Shown: positions 45,514-52,728 of the stretch, in pieces
How positions within the stretch are numbered: the first letter of the stretch is position 1
Layout: each line of letters begins with the position of its first letter
Source: Hymenobacter psychrotolerans DSM 18569
GTDB lineage: Bacteria; Bacteroidota; Bacteroidia; Cytophagales; Hymenobacteraceae
DNA: 52,728 bases
Reading direction: 5' to 3'
NCBI RefSeq assembly: GCF_900142395.1
Contig: NZ_FRAS01000026.1
Coordinates: 1 to 52,728 of the forward strand
The notes under the pieces: model-generated
What the model saw: the letters and a program-made list of their open reading frames with translations, nothing else
Told to the model about the DNA's origin: nothing
Database searches by the model: none
Translations under genes and position numbers: made by a program

Positions 45514-46032
45514 ATGACAACGTTGGCAGCCGTAGCCACCACGACGGCTACTTTTCTGGGAATGGAGTTTGTTGCATGGTTCATGCACCGCTTCGTGCTG
45601 CACGGGCCGCTCTGGTTTCTGCACCGCTCGCACCATGTGCGCCATCCGCACCGCTTCGAGCGCAACGACCTGTTTTTCCTGTTCTACGGCTCGTTGTCGG
45701 CGCTGCTCATCATATATGGCTCCCCGGCCAAAGACTGGCGCTTCTGGACCGGCGTAGGCATTGCGGCCTATGGCACGCTGTACTTTTTTGTGCACGATGT
45801 GCTGATCCATGGCCGGCTGCGCTTCTGGCGAAAATCGCGCAACGCGTATTTGCGTGCGCTGAACATGGCCCACAAAATGCACCATAAGGCCACCACCCGC
45901 CACGGCTCTGAAGAATTTGGGCTGTTGTGGGTGTCACCAAAATACTTCACGCTGGCGCTGCGGCAGCCTGCCCCAAACCGTACGCTGCGGCCCCGGGCAT
46001 TTGTATCGCAGGACAAGAAGGGAGGAGAATAA
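45514..46032 (+). CDS. crtZ: Beta-carotene hydroxylase
   Basis: This 172-aa membrane di-iron enzyme has four His clusters in order: HRFVLHG, HRSHH, HDVLIHG and HKMHH. That is the CrtZ pattern of the fatty-acid hydroxylase/sterol desaturase superfamily. It adds 3-hydroxyls to beta-ionone rings, giving zeaxanthin-type pigments. The stop is 2 nt before the GTG of the MerR-type regulator, so the two are co-transcribed. Confidence 0.93.
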   Translation: MTTLAAVATTTATFLGMEFVAWFMHRFVLHGPLWFLHRSHHVRHPHRFERNDLFFLFYGSLSALLIIYGSPAKDWRFWTGVGIAAYGTLYFFVHDVLIHGRLRFWRKSRNAYLRALNMAHKMHHKATTRHGSEEFGLLWVSPKYFTLALRQPAPNRTLRPRAFVSQDKKGGE

Positions 46033-46034
46033 CC
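46021..46034 (+). promoter_or_regulatory. Strong Shine-Dalgarno before the GTG of the MerR regulator
   Basis: GGAGGAG at 46021-46027, inside the last codons of crtZ, lies 7 nt before GTG 46035. Such a full SD is unusual in this window, and it decides the non-ATG start. Confidence 0.7.
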
Positions 46035-46940
46035 GTGGGAAATTATTCCATCAGTGATTTAGAAAAGCTTTCGGGCATCAAGGCGCATACCATCCGGATG
46101 TGGGAGCAGCGCTATGGCCTGCTGCGCCCCGTCCGCACAGCCACCAATATCCGCACCTACTGCGACGACGACCTCCGGCGTTTGCTAAATGTGGCGACGC
46201 TTTGTGGCCGGGGCCACCGCATCTCCAAAATAGCACAGCTCAGTGAGCAGGAAATCTCCAAAGCTGTTATTTCCTGCCACGACGATGCCAACGATTATTG
46301 CCAGCAGGTACATGCGCTGATGGCCGCCATGCTGGCCATGGATGAAGTGCAGCTCAACTGCCTGCTGAACCGCGCTATCAAGCGGCTCGGGTTCGAGCAG
46401 GCTCTGATTCATGTGGGCTATCCTTTTCTGCAGCGGATTGGGGTAATGTGGCAGGTTGGTATTATCAATCCGGCGCACGAGCACCTGGTGACGCATCTGT
46501 TGCGCCAGAAGATGATGGCGGCTACTGATGGGCTGCCGGCTGTGTCGGCTACGGCTGCGCGGCGGTGGGTACTGTTTCTGCCGGAAGGCGAGATGCACGA
46601 GCTGGCGCTGCTGTTTATGAACTACGCGCTGCGGGCACGTGGCCATCATGTATTGTACCTGGGCCAGAACCTGCCGGTGGCCGAACTGAAGCAGGTGTGT
46701 GCCGCCTACCGGCCCTATGCCATCTGTACGGTGCTGACTGCCACCCCGGAGCGGGAGAAGCTCCAGCCGTTTGTAGACGAACTATGCCGTTGCTGCCCCG
46801 ACACAACGGTGATTCTGAGCGGGCCAGTGGCGCAGCACGAAGCCCTGGTGTTGCCGCCCAACACAGTGCGCCTGCAGCTGATTACAGACTTCCTCATGCT
46901 CGCCGACCAGATGCGGGTGAGCATGGCAGTGCCGGCTTAA
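46035..46940 (+). CDS. MerR-family, cobalamin-binding-type light regulator (CarH/LitR-like)
   Basis: The start is GTG 46035 with a strong SD; the protein is 301 aa. Residues 1-75 are a MerR winged helix (YSISDLEKLSGIKAHTIRMW, EQRYGLLRPVRT). A four-helix bundle follows, with the Wx9EH motif of light-sensing CarH proteins (W139 and E149-H150). Then comes a Rossmann B12-binding domain in which the lower-ligand motif reads E186-x-H188-x-x-A191; CarH has ExHxxG. In CarH/LitR proteins adenosylcobalamin keeps the repressor on DNA in the dark, and light releases it. Placement after crtZ and before an ECF sigma gene fits light-controlled carotenoid synthesis. Confidence 0.88.
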   Translation: MGNYSISDLEKLSGIKAHTIRMWEQRYGLLRPVRTATNIRTYCDDDLRRLLNVATLCGRGHRISKIAQLSEQEISKAVISCHDDANDYCQQVHALMAAMLAMDEVQLNCLLNRAIKRLGFEQALIHVGYPFLQRIGVMWQVGIINPAHEHLVTHLLRQKMMAATDGLPAVSATAARRWVLFLPEGEMHELALLFMNYALRARGHHVLYLGQNLPVAELKQVCAAYRPYAICTVLTATPEREKLQPFVDELCRCCPDTTVILSGPVAQHEALVLPPNTVRLQLITDFLMLADQMRVSMAVPA

Positions 46941-47198
46941 ACAGGCCGGGCACAATGGTTTGCCGTGCTTATTGATGTTTGTACATACATAATGTCCCGC
47001 CAGCCGCATAATTCCCGATATTTTTGAACGGGCAAAAGGCATAGTTCACCGTGCGTTTGGGGGCGTGCACCGAATGGCATCGGGGTAAAACAGCCCTGAT
47101 AATCAACTGATTCGTAGTGGGATGTCGGGCCTTAGGAGTTGTTTAGAATAAGTCAAAAAATACTTGGGGCACAATCGGTCTACTTTCGAAAACCCTCG

Positions 47199-47206
47199 TA
47201 TATTTG
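47199..47206 (+). promoter_or_regulatory. Candidate -7 box of the ECF sigma gene
   Basis: TATATTTG matches the Bacteroidota TAnnTTTG -7 box exactly, 32 nt before the ATG at 47238. The -33 TTTG is not clear. Farther upstream (46980-46985) a TGTACA palindrome lies in the 297-nt gap after the MerR gene; that gap shows no other gene. Confidence 0.45.
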
Positions 47207-47237
47207 TTTAACTTTTTGCCACGAAAAGCTAAACAGC

Positions 47238-47753
47238 ATGACCTCTTTGGAATTCACCAATCAAGTACAGAAGATTTCCTACTCGCTGAAGCCAGTGGCG
47301 ATGAACCTGACCCGCGACGCTGACGATGCTAAAGATTTGGTGCAGGAAACCCTGCTCAAGGCATTGCTCAACAAGGACAAGTTCAAAGCCGGTACCAACC
47401 TGAAGGCCTGGTTGTACACCATCATGCGCAACACGTTTATCAACAATTACAATAAGATAACGAAGCGCAACAGTAACATCGACAGTACCGAGTACTTCCA
47501 GTACTTCAATACCGATGAAAACTACATTACGCACAACGGAGCAACCTCCGACTTCGTAGTAACCGACATCAACCAGGCTATTGCCGGTTTGTCGGCCGAC
47601 TACCGGACGCCGTTTATGATGTACTACATCGGCTACAAGTACCTGGAAATTGCGGAAAAGCTGCAAATCCCAATCGGAACCGTCAAAAACCGCATCCATA
47701 TTGCCCGCAAGGAATTGAAGGATGCGCTAAAGGTATACGCCCCCGGCGTGTAG
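47238..47753 (+). CDS. ECF RNA polymerase sigma factor beside carotenoid genes
   Basis: From ATG 47238 (MTSLEFTNQVQKISYSLKPV) the protein is 171 aa. Region 2 is DADDAKDLVQETLLKALLNK with FKAGTNLKAWLYTIMRNTFI; region 4 is LSADYRTPFMMYYIGYKYLEIAEKL with PIGTVKNRIHIARKEL. No anti-sigma gene follows, so its control may be transcriptional, perhaps by the upstream MerR regulator. Similar crtZ/LitR/sigma clusters occur in pigmented Bacteroidota, from memory. The base composition is noticeably lower in GC than its neighbours. Confidence 0.9.
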   Translation: MTSLEFTNQVQKISYSLKPVAMNLTRDADDAKDLVQETLLKALLNKDKFKAGTNLKAWLYTIMRNTFINNYNKITKRNSNIDSTEYFQYFNTDENYITHNGATSDFVVTDINQAIAGLSADYRTPFMMYYIGYKYLEIAEKLQIPIGTVKNRIHIARKELKDALKVYAPGV

Positions 47754-47790
47754 GGAATAGGGAGAGAGTATACCCCGCCCCGGGCGTATC

Positions 47791-47837
47791 ACGGGCCGCG
47801 AGCAGTGCCATTTGGCGTAGCTCGCGGCCCGTTTGTA
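47791..47837. terminator. Bidirectional terminator between convergent genes
   Basis: Perfect 13-bp stem ACGGGCCGCGAGC / GCTCGCGGCCCGT with a 16-nt loop, then TTTGT. It lies between the sigma gene and the minus-strand T9SS protein. Confidence 0.8.
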
Positions 47838-47902
47838 TTATAGCCTTAGCTAATCTGCTTTTAAAGTAGGTAACTATGAAACCCGAGAGACTAAACCGAC
47901 AT

Positions 47903-49555
47903 CTAACGAATCGTAAGTTTTTTGTGTGCTACGCTGCCGGTGGCAGCTTCTACGCGCACGATGTAGCTGCCGGCTGCTAGCCCGTGCAAAGGCAGCACCA
48001 CCTCCCGGCGGCCGGCGGCAGTGACTGCTTGTTTGCTGAGTGGCCGGCCCAAGATATCAAGCACCGAAATGGTGCATGACGATGTGCTGAGGCTGCTGGG
48101 AAGTTTCACGGTGCAGGTTTCGTGCGCGGGATTGGGATAGATGCTTAGCTCGGCGGCCCAGGAAGGAGCCGTGTTGCTGAGCGGCCCGGCCGGCCCAAGG
48201 CGCAGTACCCAGTAATCCTCTTCTCCCCAGCTGGCCTGCGACTTATCGCCGCTGATACCGGAGTTGGAGCTACCGGCTACGAAGAACCCCCCGTCCGCCA
48301 GCTGCTGAATGGATACGGGCTTATCCTCTCCGCTTCCTCCTAAAGTCTGGTCCCACTGCTTGGTACCGGCCGCGTTCAGCTTCACCATCCAGTAATCACT
48401 GGAGCCGCCCAAGGAAGGCTGCGATTTATCCCCGTCGGCTCCGCCGTTGGTTGACAGCAGGAGCAGGAAGCCACCCTCGGCGGTTGCGATAAGGTCGGTA
48501 GGGTATTCCGTAGCGGTTGTGCCGAAGCAGGCATTCCATTGGGGTACTCCCTGGGCCGACAGCTTCACTATCCGGCAGTCCACTTGGCCCCGAGGGGGCT
48601 GCGTGAAGTCGCCGGTCGCGCCGGAAAAGGAAGAGCCTGCTACCAGATAGCCGCCATCGGCGGTAAGGGCTAGCAGCTCACATCCGTCGTCAGAGGTACC
48701 GCCAATGGTCCGGTCCCACTGCTTGGTACCAGCCGCGTCCAGCTTCAGAACCCAGAAATCCAGCGCGTCGGGGCTGAGGGAGCCGGGAGTAAGTGGCTGG
48801 GTTTTGTCGCCGGAAACGGTTGAGCTAGAAGTTCCGCCCAGCAGAAAGCCGCCGTCCGGCGTCTGCCGGACGCAGGCCGCGCCGTCGGAACCGGCTCCCC
48901 CGAAGCGCCGGTCCCACTGTTTGGTGCCCGTGGCATCGGTCTTCACCAGCCAGTAGTCTTCGCCCCCTTGCGAGGCCTGCGTTTTGTCGTCCCCGGCGCC
49001 CGAATCGGACGTGCCAAGCAGCAGAAAACCGCCGTCAGCAGTCTGGATGCCATCGGCCAGCTGATCGGTGCCGCTGCCGCCGAAGCGCCGGTCCCAGAGT
49101 CTGGTGCCGGTAGCGTCCAGCTTTACCATCCAGTAGTCCGTAAAGCCCCGGCCGGGCTGGCTTACGTCGTTGCCGGGGCCGGAGGAGGTAGAGCCGACCA
49201 GCACAAAGCTACCATCCGGAGTCTGTATGGCTCGTTCGGGCATGTCTTCGCCCAAGCCCCCAATGGTCCGGTCCCACTGCCTGGTGCCGGCCGCATCCAG
49301 CTTCACCACCCAAAAATCCCCGAGTGTACCAATAATAGGCTGCGACTTATCGCCCCCGGTCGGGGAAGCAGAAAAGCCAAGGAGCAAATAGCCGCCGTCG
49401 GCGGTAGGAATGGCACTGACCAATCCATCATAGTAAGTACCCCCAAAGCGCCGGTCCCAGCGCTTGGCAGGCAGCACCGTCTGGGCCAGTGCCGCAGGTG
49501 CGTAGTCGGCTCCCAGCAGCAGGGCAAGAGCAAGCAGGCGCAACAGTGTTTTCAT
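47903..49555 (-). CDS. T9SS-secreted repeat protein (seven about 60-aa repeats)
   Basis: This 550-aa protein has a signal peptide (LLRLLALALLLGADYAPAALA), then seven repeats of about 60 residues, each built on a core like WDRTIGGLGED or WDRRFGGSGTD followed by QTADGGFLLLG, a D-K-S/T-Q motif and DYWMVKLDATG. The C-terminal 80 or so residues form a type-A T9SS sorting domain (LSIYPNPAHETCTVKLP ... GSYIVRVEAA). The repeats probably form a beta-propeller-like or solenoid surface domain. No enzymatic motif is visible. Adhesion or binding is a guess. It starts 28 nt downstream of the FG-GAP protein's stop. Confidence 0.85.
   Translation of the reverse strand: MKTLLRLLALALLLGADYAPAALAQTVLPAKRWDRRFGGTYYDGLVSAIPTADGGYLLLGFSASPTGGDKSQPIIGTLGDFWVVKLDAAGTRQWDRTIGGLGEDMPERAIQTPDGSFVLVGSTSSGPGNDVSQPGRGFTDYWMVKLDATGTRLWDRRFGGSGTDQLADGIQTADGGFLLLGTSDSGAGDDKTQASQGGEDYWLVKTDATGTKQWDRRFGGAGSDGAACVRQTPDGGFLLGGTSSSTVSGDKTQPLTPGSLSPDALDFWVLKLDAAGTKQWDRTIGGTSDDGCELLALTADGGYLVAGSSFSGATGDFTQPPRGQVDCRIVKLSAQGVPQWNACFGTTATEYPTDLIATAEGGFLLLLSTNGGADGDKSQPSLGGSSDYWMVKLNAAGTKQWDQTLGGSGEDKPVSIQQLADGGFFVAGSSNSGISGDKSQASWGEEDYWVLRLGPAGPLSNTAPSWAAELSIYPNPAHETCTVKLPSSLSTSSCTISVLDILGRPLSKQAVTAAGRREVVLPLHGLAAGSYIVRVEAATGSVAHKKLTIR
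48220..49470 (-). repeat. Tandem coding repeats of about 180 nt inside the T9SS protein
   Basis: Seven units are recognisable at both protein and DNA level, for example GGTCCCACTGCTTGGTACC and close variants recurring every 170-190 nt on the plus strand. Unit six is divergent (WNACFGTTATE). Confidence 0.75.
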
Positions 49556-49583
49556 AGCAGACTATACAGCGGAAAAAGAGAAA

Positions 49584-51584
49584 TTATCGGCTCAGAATAA
49601 GGCGGGTGGTCCAGGTCTGGCCCGCGGCTACCAGGCGCACTACATACACACCGGCGGCGCTGGCTGCTGGCAGCTGCACCGGTACCGGCTCCCGGCGCGG
49701 CTCAACGGGGCGGGACAGCACCAGCCGGCCCGTCAGGTCCAGCACGGTAAGGGTACCAGCGGCTTGCAGTCGGCTGGCATCTACCCGGAACCAGCCGTCC
49801 AGGGAAGGGTTTGGGTAGAGGGCCAGGGCCACCGCACCCTTGGCCGGACTGGTACCCAGCGTGCCCGGCACCGTTACCAGAAAGCTGCGGCTAAAGGTGC
49901 CGTTGGTGGTCTGGCCGTTGCTCACCGTCACGGTGATGGTGGCCGTGCCTCCCTGCGTGGCACTCACGGTGTAGGAGAGGCTACCGGTGGCCGCCGGGCT
50001 GGCGTAGGCCACGGTAGGCGGCGTTACCAGAGCCGGATTGCTGCTCGTGGCCGTTACTGTGATAAACTGGCCCACGCCGCCCCCGCCGCTGATGCCGGTC
50101 AGCGCCACCGTCTGCACGGGGCGGGTACGGTCGGCGGTCTGGTCAGGAATGAAGTCCAGCGTAGGCGGGTTGGTGGTGCCGGTAGTGCCGGGCAGATAAG
50201 TAAACAGCGAAAAGCCCGCGTTGAAGTCGTTGGCCGTCAGAAAATCGGCGTAGCCGTCGGCATCCACGTCGCCCAGGGCCAGGGCGCGGGAGCCATTGGG
50301 GTTGGCAACCGCCGTGCCGGGCTGGGCGAAAGCGCCCGTGCCCAGGCCCCGTAGCAGCTCGATGGGCGAGTTGCCGGCAGTGGTCAGCAGGTCCAGGGTG
50401 CCGTCGCCGTCCAGGTCGGTGCAGGCCACATCGGTGCGCTGAAAAGGTACGAGGGAGGTGCTGACCGGTGCGGCAAAGCCGGTGTTGGCAGCGTTGCGCA
50501 GCCAGACCAGCAGACCCCCGGCATCATTGGCCAGCAGGTCAGCGCGGCCGTCGTTGTTCAGGTCGGCGGCACGCAGGTTTGCGAGCGGAAACGGCGTGGG
50601 TGCCGCCAGAAACACATCCTGGTAGGTACCGGCCGCCAACCGGGTCCGGACAACCGCGCCCGCCTGCCCGCCACGCACATCCGTGTAAGCCACGTCCAGC
50701 CGGCCATCGGCGTTGAAGTCGGCGGCCGTGAAGCTGAGCGGGCTGCCGGAGGCCGACGCGGCACTTAGCTGGCCGGGAGCTGAAAACTGCCCGTTGCCTT
50801 GGTTGAGCAGCACCACGGCCTGGTTGCCATCAATGGTGAGAATATCGGGCTGCGCGTCGCCGTTGGCATCGGCCAGCAGCAGCTCGCCCCGGCCCCGGCT
50901 GGTTAGCGCATAATTGGTGGGCGTGGCGAAGCCGCCCTGCCCGTCGCCCAGTATCACCGACACGTCGCGGCTCAGGTCGTTGGTGGCTACCAGGTCCAGG
51001 TTGCCGTCGCCGTTGAGGTCGGCGGTAGCCACACCTACCGGCACAATGTTGGCATCCACGAGCTGCGGGGCCGAGAAGGTGCGGCTGCCCTGGTTGTAGA
51101 GTACGGCGAGGCGGCTAGTGCCTTGGGTGCGCGAGGTAGCCGCCACGTCGGGCCGGCCGTCGCGGTTGAAGTCGCCCACGGCCAGTTGTTCGGGCGCGAA
51201 GCCGGCTGCCACGTCGGTCCGGCGGTAGCCGGTAGCCCGGATGGTGCCGCCCGCGAAGGTCACCCGAAAGGCAGGTGTGCCCGACGTGAGTGAGGAAACG
51301 GTACGCCGGGTGCTTAGGTTGGTGACCGTGACGGCCGCGCCGGAGGTAGCGCCCGCCGGCACCGCCACGGTAAGCTGCGTGGCGGTAGCGGCCGTGACAG
51401 TAGCAGCTACCGGCCCGAAAAACACCCGGTTTTGGGCGGGAGCAGGTGCGAAGCCCGTGCCCGTGATGGTTACAGTCGTGCCGATGGGGGCAGCGCTGGG
51501 CTGCAGGGTCGTAAGCGTAGGCTGCGCAAGCCCCGGCAGCGAGAACAAACCGGGCAGAATGGGGAGGAATAGTTTTCTTATCAT
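49584..51584 (-). CDS. T9SS-secreted FG-GAP repeat protein with IPT/TIG domain
   Basis: This 666-aa protein has a signal peptide (FLPILPGLFSLPGLAQ), then an IPT/TIG domain (AAPIGTTVTITGTGFAPAP, then VFFGPVAATV). Seven FG-GAP/VCBS-type repeats with calcium-loop cores follow: DFNRDGRPD, DLNGDGNLD, DANGDAQPD, DFNADGRLD, DLNNDGRAD, DLDGDGTLD and DVDADGYAD, forming a seven-bladed propeller. After that come a Thr/Val-rich beta domain (FIPDQTADRTRPVQTVALTG) and a C-terminal T9SS sorting domain (LALYPNPSLDGWFRVD). It is a surface or secreted binding protein; the ligand is unknown. Confidence 0.88.
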   Translation of the reverse strand: MIRKLFLPILPGLFSLPGLAQPTLTTLQPSAAPIGTTVTITGTGFAPAPAQNRVFFGPVAATVTAATATQLTVAVPAGATSGAAVTVTNLSTRRTVSSLTSGTPAFRVTFAGGTIRATGYRRTDVAAGFAPEQLAVGDFNRDGRPDVAATSRTQGTSRLAVLYNQGSRTFSAPQLVDANIVPVGVATADLNGDGNLDLVATNDLSRDVSVILGDGQGGFATPTNYALTSRGRGELLLADANGDAQPDILTIDGNQAVVLLNQGNGQFSAPGQLSAASASGSPLSFTAADFNADGRLDVAYTDVRGGQAGAVVRTRLAAGTYQDVFLAAPTPFPLANLRAADLNNDGRADLLANDAGGLLVWLRNAANTGFAAPVSTSLVPFQRTDVACTDLDGDGTLDLLTTAGNSPIELLRGLGTGAFAQPGTAVANPNGSRALALGDVDADGYADFLTANDFNAGFSLFTYLPGTTGTTNPPTLDFIPDQTADRTRPVQTVALTGISGGGGVGQFITVTATSSNPALVTPPTVAYASPAATGSLSYTVSATQGGTATITVTVSNGQTTNGTFSRSFLVTVPGTLGTSPAKGAVALALYPNPSLDGWFRVDASRLQAAGTLTVLDLTGRLVLSRPVEPRREPVPVQLPAASAAGVYVVRLVAAGQTWTTRLILSR

Positions 51585-51623
51585 TGGACGGGTTGAATTG
51601 GGCAGGATAAATGGTTATTCCGT

Positions 51624-52365
51624 CTATGTTATTCTCCCGGTAGAAACCTTATCTGAAATAACCTGATAGATATAAGTACCACTCCGTAATGAGGAGGCGT
51701 CAAAGGGTATGATATGTTTGCCTGCGGATTGTTCACTGTTATCTACTAATTTCATCTTCTCTTGTCCTGTAAGCGCATCTAGGATGCGGATAGTTACTTT
51801 TTGCGCTCGGGGTAGGTTATACGTGATAAAGCTTTTGTCTCCTTCCACTGGGTTGGGATAAACGGAGGAATTTGTATTCCTGTACATATCCGATATAGGT
51901 TTGAAGTAACCTACAAATGGCTGAGAATCGCCGCACTCGTTTGTTAGAACAAGTGTAATTCTGAATGTTTGGAAGAGGGAGCTTGGCTGAGCAAAATAAT
52001 CAGACCCTAATGAAGCCGCTAAAGCAATGTCATTAAGTAACAAAGATTCTGGATTCAAAGGGAAAGGAAAAACCTCAGGTGTTTCTCCAACAAACCGCAA
52101 TTAGGCTGTTAGTATTGGGTGCATTCGGGATGGGAAAGACCTGTTTGGGATTGGAAAAGCTCAGACCAACAGGCAGAAAAGCCCACTTCCGCATTTGAGC
52201 GTCAAAGACAGCAGGTGAAGGCAGTGTGCCCCCCCACCCCCCCCCCCCCGCTTGTGCGGGATGTGGAGCATTGCCAGTTACAGGGTAGACACGATGTTGT
52301 TGGGCATTGGTAGTAGCCGCAACCAATGATGAGGCAGCCACAAATGAAAGTAAAAGTTTATGCAT
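51624..52365 (-). pseudogene. Frameshifted T9SS-secreted protein
   Basis: The N-terminal frame (96 aa, MHKLLLSFVAASSLVAATTNAQ signal-like start split at the Ala) includes a Gly-rich stretch GGGGWGG and ends at a TGA after NTNSLIAVCWRNT. The C-terminal part (RFVGETPEVFPFPLNPESLL ... VYPNPVEGDKSF, a T9SS sorting domain) continues in another frame that opens within the same 25 nt, at about 52075-52100. Joining them at ...SLIAV-RFVGETP gives a coherent protein of about 245 residues, so one indel is the likely cause. GC is clearly lower than in neighbours, hinting at transfer. The alternative is two separate small genes. Confidence 0.6.
52229..52249. repeat. Poly-C tract (7 C, A, 13 C) within the coding sequence
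   Basis: On the plus strand seven Cs, one A and thirteen Cs follow each other. On the coding (minus) strand this encodes the Gly-rich stretch of the secreted protein at residues about 40-46. It is the longest homopolymer I noticed in the window. Confidence 0.9.
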
Positions 52366-52396
52366 ACTGAAATGATATGAAGTGAAAGTTACAGGC

Positions 52397-52728
52397 TCTA
52401 AGAAGCTGTTTAAGTTAATCAGCTGGGATTAGCTTTGCTTGATGCAGCAGAAGCGGTATAGTTCAGACTTAACGGAGCGTCAGTGGAGGAAGTTAGCGCC
52501 CTTATTCGTGGTGCAGCGCACGAGTAAGTGGCCGCTGCGCGCGGTGGTGAATGGCATCTTCTACGTGCTCAAAAACGGTTGTGTGTGGCGCGACGTGCCG
52601 GCAGACTTTCCTCCCTGGCCTACGGTGTACTATTATTTCGGCAAGTGGACCGCCGATGGCACTTGGCAGCGCGTGAGTGGTTGTTTGACGCTGGAAGCCC
52701 GCGAGCGGGTAAAAAAAACGCCCAGCCC
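52397..52728 (+). mobile_element. IS5-family insertion sequence, left part only
   Basis: The non-coding lead (from about 52397, GAAGCTGTTTAAGTTAATCA) resembles the terminal repeat region of Bacteroidota IS5-type elements, followed by the transposase start at 52442. The right end lies outside the window. The exact left boundary is uncertain by several bases. Confidence 0.6.
52442..52728 (+). CDS. IS5-type transposase, N-terminal part (cut by window end)
   Basis: The ATG at 52442 opens MQQKRYSSDLTERQWRKLAP, then LRAVVNGIFYVLKNGCVWRD, VPADFPPWPTVYYYFGKW and WQRVSGCLTLEARERV. This is the DUF4096-type N-terminal domain of IS5-family (IS1031/ISL2-like) transposases. The frame is open to the window end, so the catalytic DDE part is not visible and intactness cannot be judged. 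Confidence 0.85.
   Translation, partial: MQQKRYSSDLTERQWRKLAPLFVVQRTSKWPLRAVVNGIFYVLKNGCVWRDVPADFPPWPTVYYYFGKWTADGTWQRVSGCLTLEARERVKKTPS

Noticed and set aside
46980..46985. TGTACA palindrome as a definite CarH operator
   Set aside because: One 6-bp palindrome is too short to call; mentioned only as context.

Overview
The window looks like a chromosomal segment of a pigmented, high-GC Bacteroidota bacterium, most like Hymenobacter (Cytophagales). The signs are SusC/SusD pairs, an ECF sigma/FecR pair, several secreted proteins with type IX secretion (T9SS) sorting domains, a carotenoid hydroxylase beside a CarH-like regulator, and weak Shine-Dalgarno use. The genus is inferred from protein style; no rRNA is present.

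Region 1 (1-1400) is debris. An IS481-type insertion sequence with a nonsense-mutated transposase sits in the remnant of a small gene that has a second decayed copy at 31464-31946.

Region 2 (1466-31396) is a large catabolic locus that appears to be built around amino sugars. Block A (+) has a hydantoinase/oxoprolinase-like protein, a phosphohexomutase and a GH94 phosphorylase. Block B (-) has NanE (ManNAc-6-P epimerase), a permease, a CBM9-like protein and an SGNH hydrolase. Block C (+) starts with a NagB deaminase fused to a PIG-L deacetylase-like domain. It continues with ECF sigma, FecR, SusC with an STN signalling domain, SusD, an SGNH hydrolase, a GH20 beta-hexosaminidase, a GHL10 (DigH/YngK-type) hydrolase, two secreted proteins of unknown role and two FAD oxidoreductases. 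A plausible scheme is outer-surface cleavage of GlcNAc-containing glycan, SusCD import, phosphorolysis to a sugar 1-phosphate, mutase conversion to the 6-phosphate, then deacetylation and deamination to fructose-6-P. The substrate (chitin, peptidoglycan or glycoprotein glycan) cannot be fixed from sequence.

Region 3 (31464-38186) is a decaying accessory island beside tRNA-Leu(CAA). It holds an uncharacterised Bacteroidota module (small HTH-like protein, 248-aa protein, small helical protein), a DUF6493-like gene downstream of a truncated SWIM-finger-like gene, and a tyrosine recombinase. Three of these genes carry one in-frame nonsense codon each, two TAG and one TAA.

Region 4 (38204-47832) is mostly housekeeping: tRNA-Leu, hscB, a small monooxygenase, a SAM hydroxide adenosyltransferase, phoH, a GNAT, comEC and an enoyl-CoA hydratase. 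It ends in a carotenoid/light module: crtZ, a CarH/LitR-like MerR regulator and an ECF sigma factor.

Region 5 (47903-52728) carries T9SS surface proteins: a seven-repeat protein, an FG-GAP protein and a frameshifted gene with a 13-C homopolymer tract. It ends in the 5' part of an IS5-type transposase.

Starts were moved inward to ATG or GTG where the longest reading frame had an implausible N-terminus. All functional calls come from reading motifs by eye; no database search was run.
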